A stretch of 64,000 nucleotides of DNA, taken from the NCBI RefSeq assembly GCF_900090205.1, contig NZ_LT607802.1, forward strand, positions 3,684,548-3,748,547, written 5' to 3'. The first letter of the stretch is position 1. Each line of letters begins with the position of its first letter. The position numbers and the translations under genes were made by a program. Below the pieces are notes generated by a model. That model did not search any database, had not been told where the DNA came from, and saw only the letters and a list, made by a program, of their open reading frames with translations. The stretch is from Vogesella sp. LIG4. Lineage in GTDB: Bacteria; Pseudomonadota; Gammaproteobacteria; Burkholderiales; Chromobacteriaceae. Below, one piece after another: positions 63,747 through 64,000 of this stretch.

Positions 63747-64000
63747 TTACGCCGGAGGAGCCCCCTCTTCCGGCGCCATCACGCCACCTTGTGCCAGGTG
63801 GCTTTTCAGTTTGCCCAGCAGGGCGGACAGGCTGTCCAGCTCGGCGGGCTCCAGTCCGCCGAACAGCGACATCACCCAGCGCTCGTGTTCCGCCGCCATG
63901 GCGGCGAACTCCTGGCGCCCTTTCGCCGTCAGGCTCACCAGGTAGGCGCGGCGGTCGTCCGGGGCGTCAACACGGGCGATCAGCCCCTCTTCCACCAGCC
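63747..64000 (-). CDS. MarR-family regulator, 5'-truncated by the window edge
   Basis: The C-terminal ~84 residues are seen. LVEEGLIARVDAPDDRRAYLVSLTAKGRQEFAAMAAEHERWVMSLFGGL is the MarR wing (DDRRAYLVSLTAKG) and following dimerisation helix. Its own start is outside the window. It is convergent with the CoA ligase, 18 bases apart, and is a good candidate repressor of the aminobenzoyl-CoA genes, responding to an aryl-CoA. The inducer is inferred. Confidence 0.85.
   Translation of the reverse strand, partial: LVEEGLIARVDAPDDRRAYLVSLTAKGRQEFAAMAAEHERWVMSLFGGLEPAELDSLSALLGKLKSHLAQGGVMAPEEGAPPA

Overview
The window is a GC-rich bacterial chromosome segment with no rRNA, transposase, phage gene or CRISPR array. 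The porin, the dad locus, the siderophore-free iron uptake pair, TrhP/YegQ, NirBD/Nas and the siaABC set all look betaproteobacterial. My best guess is the Neisseriales, near Chromobacteriaceae such as Vogesella, Chromobacterium or Aquitalea. This comes from remembered protein resemblance, not a database search.

Layout. 1-8.3 kb: the end of an alpha/beta hydrolase, a periplasmic binding protein, then an NCS1 permease, hyuB-hyuA and an AraC regulator, probably for import and opening of a cyclic amide (hydantoin-like) nitrogen source. 8.4-8.7 kb: a tRNA-Ala/Glu/Ala transcription unit. 8.9-12.3 kb: a hypothetical protein, ribA, a GAF protein and a diguanylate cyclase. 12.3-15.6 kb: D-alanine catabolism (alr/dadX, dadA) with a divergent Lrp-type regulator and its palindromic operator. 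15.6-17 kb: an ammonium transporter with a sigma-54 promoter and NtrC-like sites. 17-28.6 kb: housekeeping genes (degenerate EAL/HDOD protein, argS, trhP, DUF455, fliW, folE, a BLUF photoreceptor, an esterase, tyrB). 28.8-30 kb: a major porin.

30.1-43.4 kb is a nitrate assimilation region. Operon 1 is nirB-nirD-nasA-cobA. Operon 2 is a NarK-type nitrate transporter plus a PP2C-phosphatase/Ser-Thr-kinase fusion. Both begin with a sigma-54 promoter and a leader RNA with two hexaloop hairpins and an overlapping terminator, the signature of an ANTAR antitermination target. The matching regulators, NasT (ANTAR) and NasS (nitrate sensor), lie nearby at 41.5-43.3 kb. A cupredoxin/FTR1 iron pair with a Fur-like box sits between them.

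43.5-52.1 kb: a membrane diguanylate cyclase, tag, a siaABC phospho-switch operon without an adjacent siaD, a sorbosone-dehydrogenase-like protein, a VOC protein, dbpA and a DUF2164 protein. 52.3-63.7 kb: an operon for aerobic CoA-dependent 2-aminobenzoate (anthranilate) degradation. It holds a monooxygenase/reductase fusion, beta-oxidation-type enzymes, a RidA-like enamine deaminase, a thiolase and the CoA ligase, followed by a convergent MarR regulator cut by the window end.

The most unusual signal is a short interspersed motif, consensus TGCGGCCAACCYT. By manual reading its 9-base core occurs about 55 times on both strands, roughly once per 1.2 kb, in genes and between them. Some copies form inverted pairs or terminator stems. 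Density and arrangement resemble the DNA uptake sequences of Neisseria, but the sequence differs from the DUS dialects I know. There is also a small family of palindromic elements at about 0.7, 25.4 and 36.8 kb.
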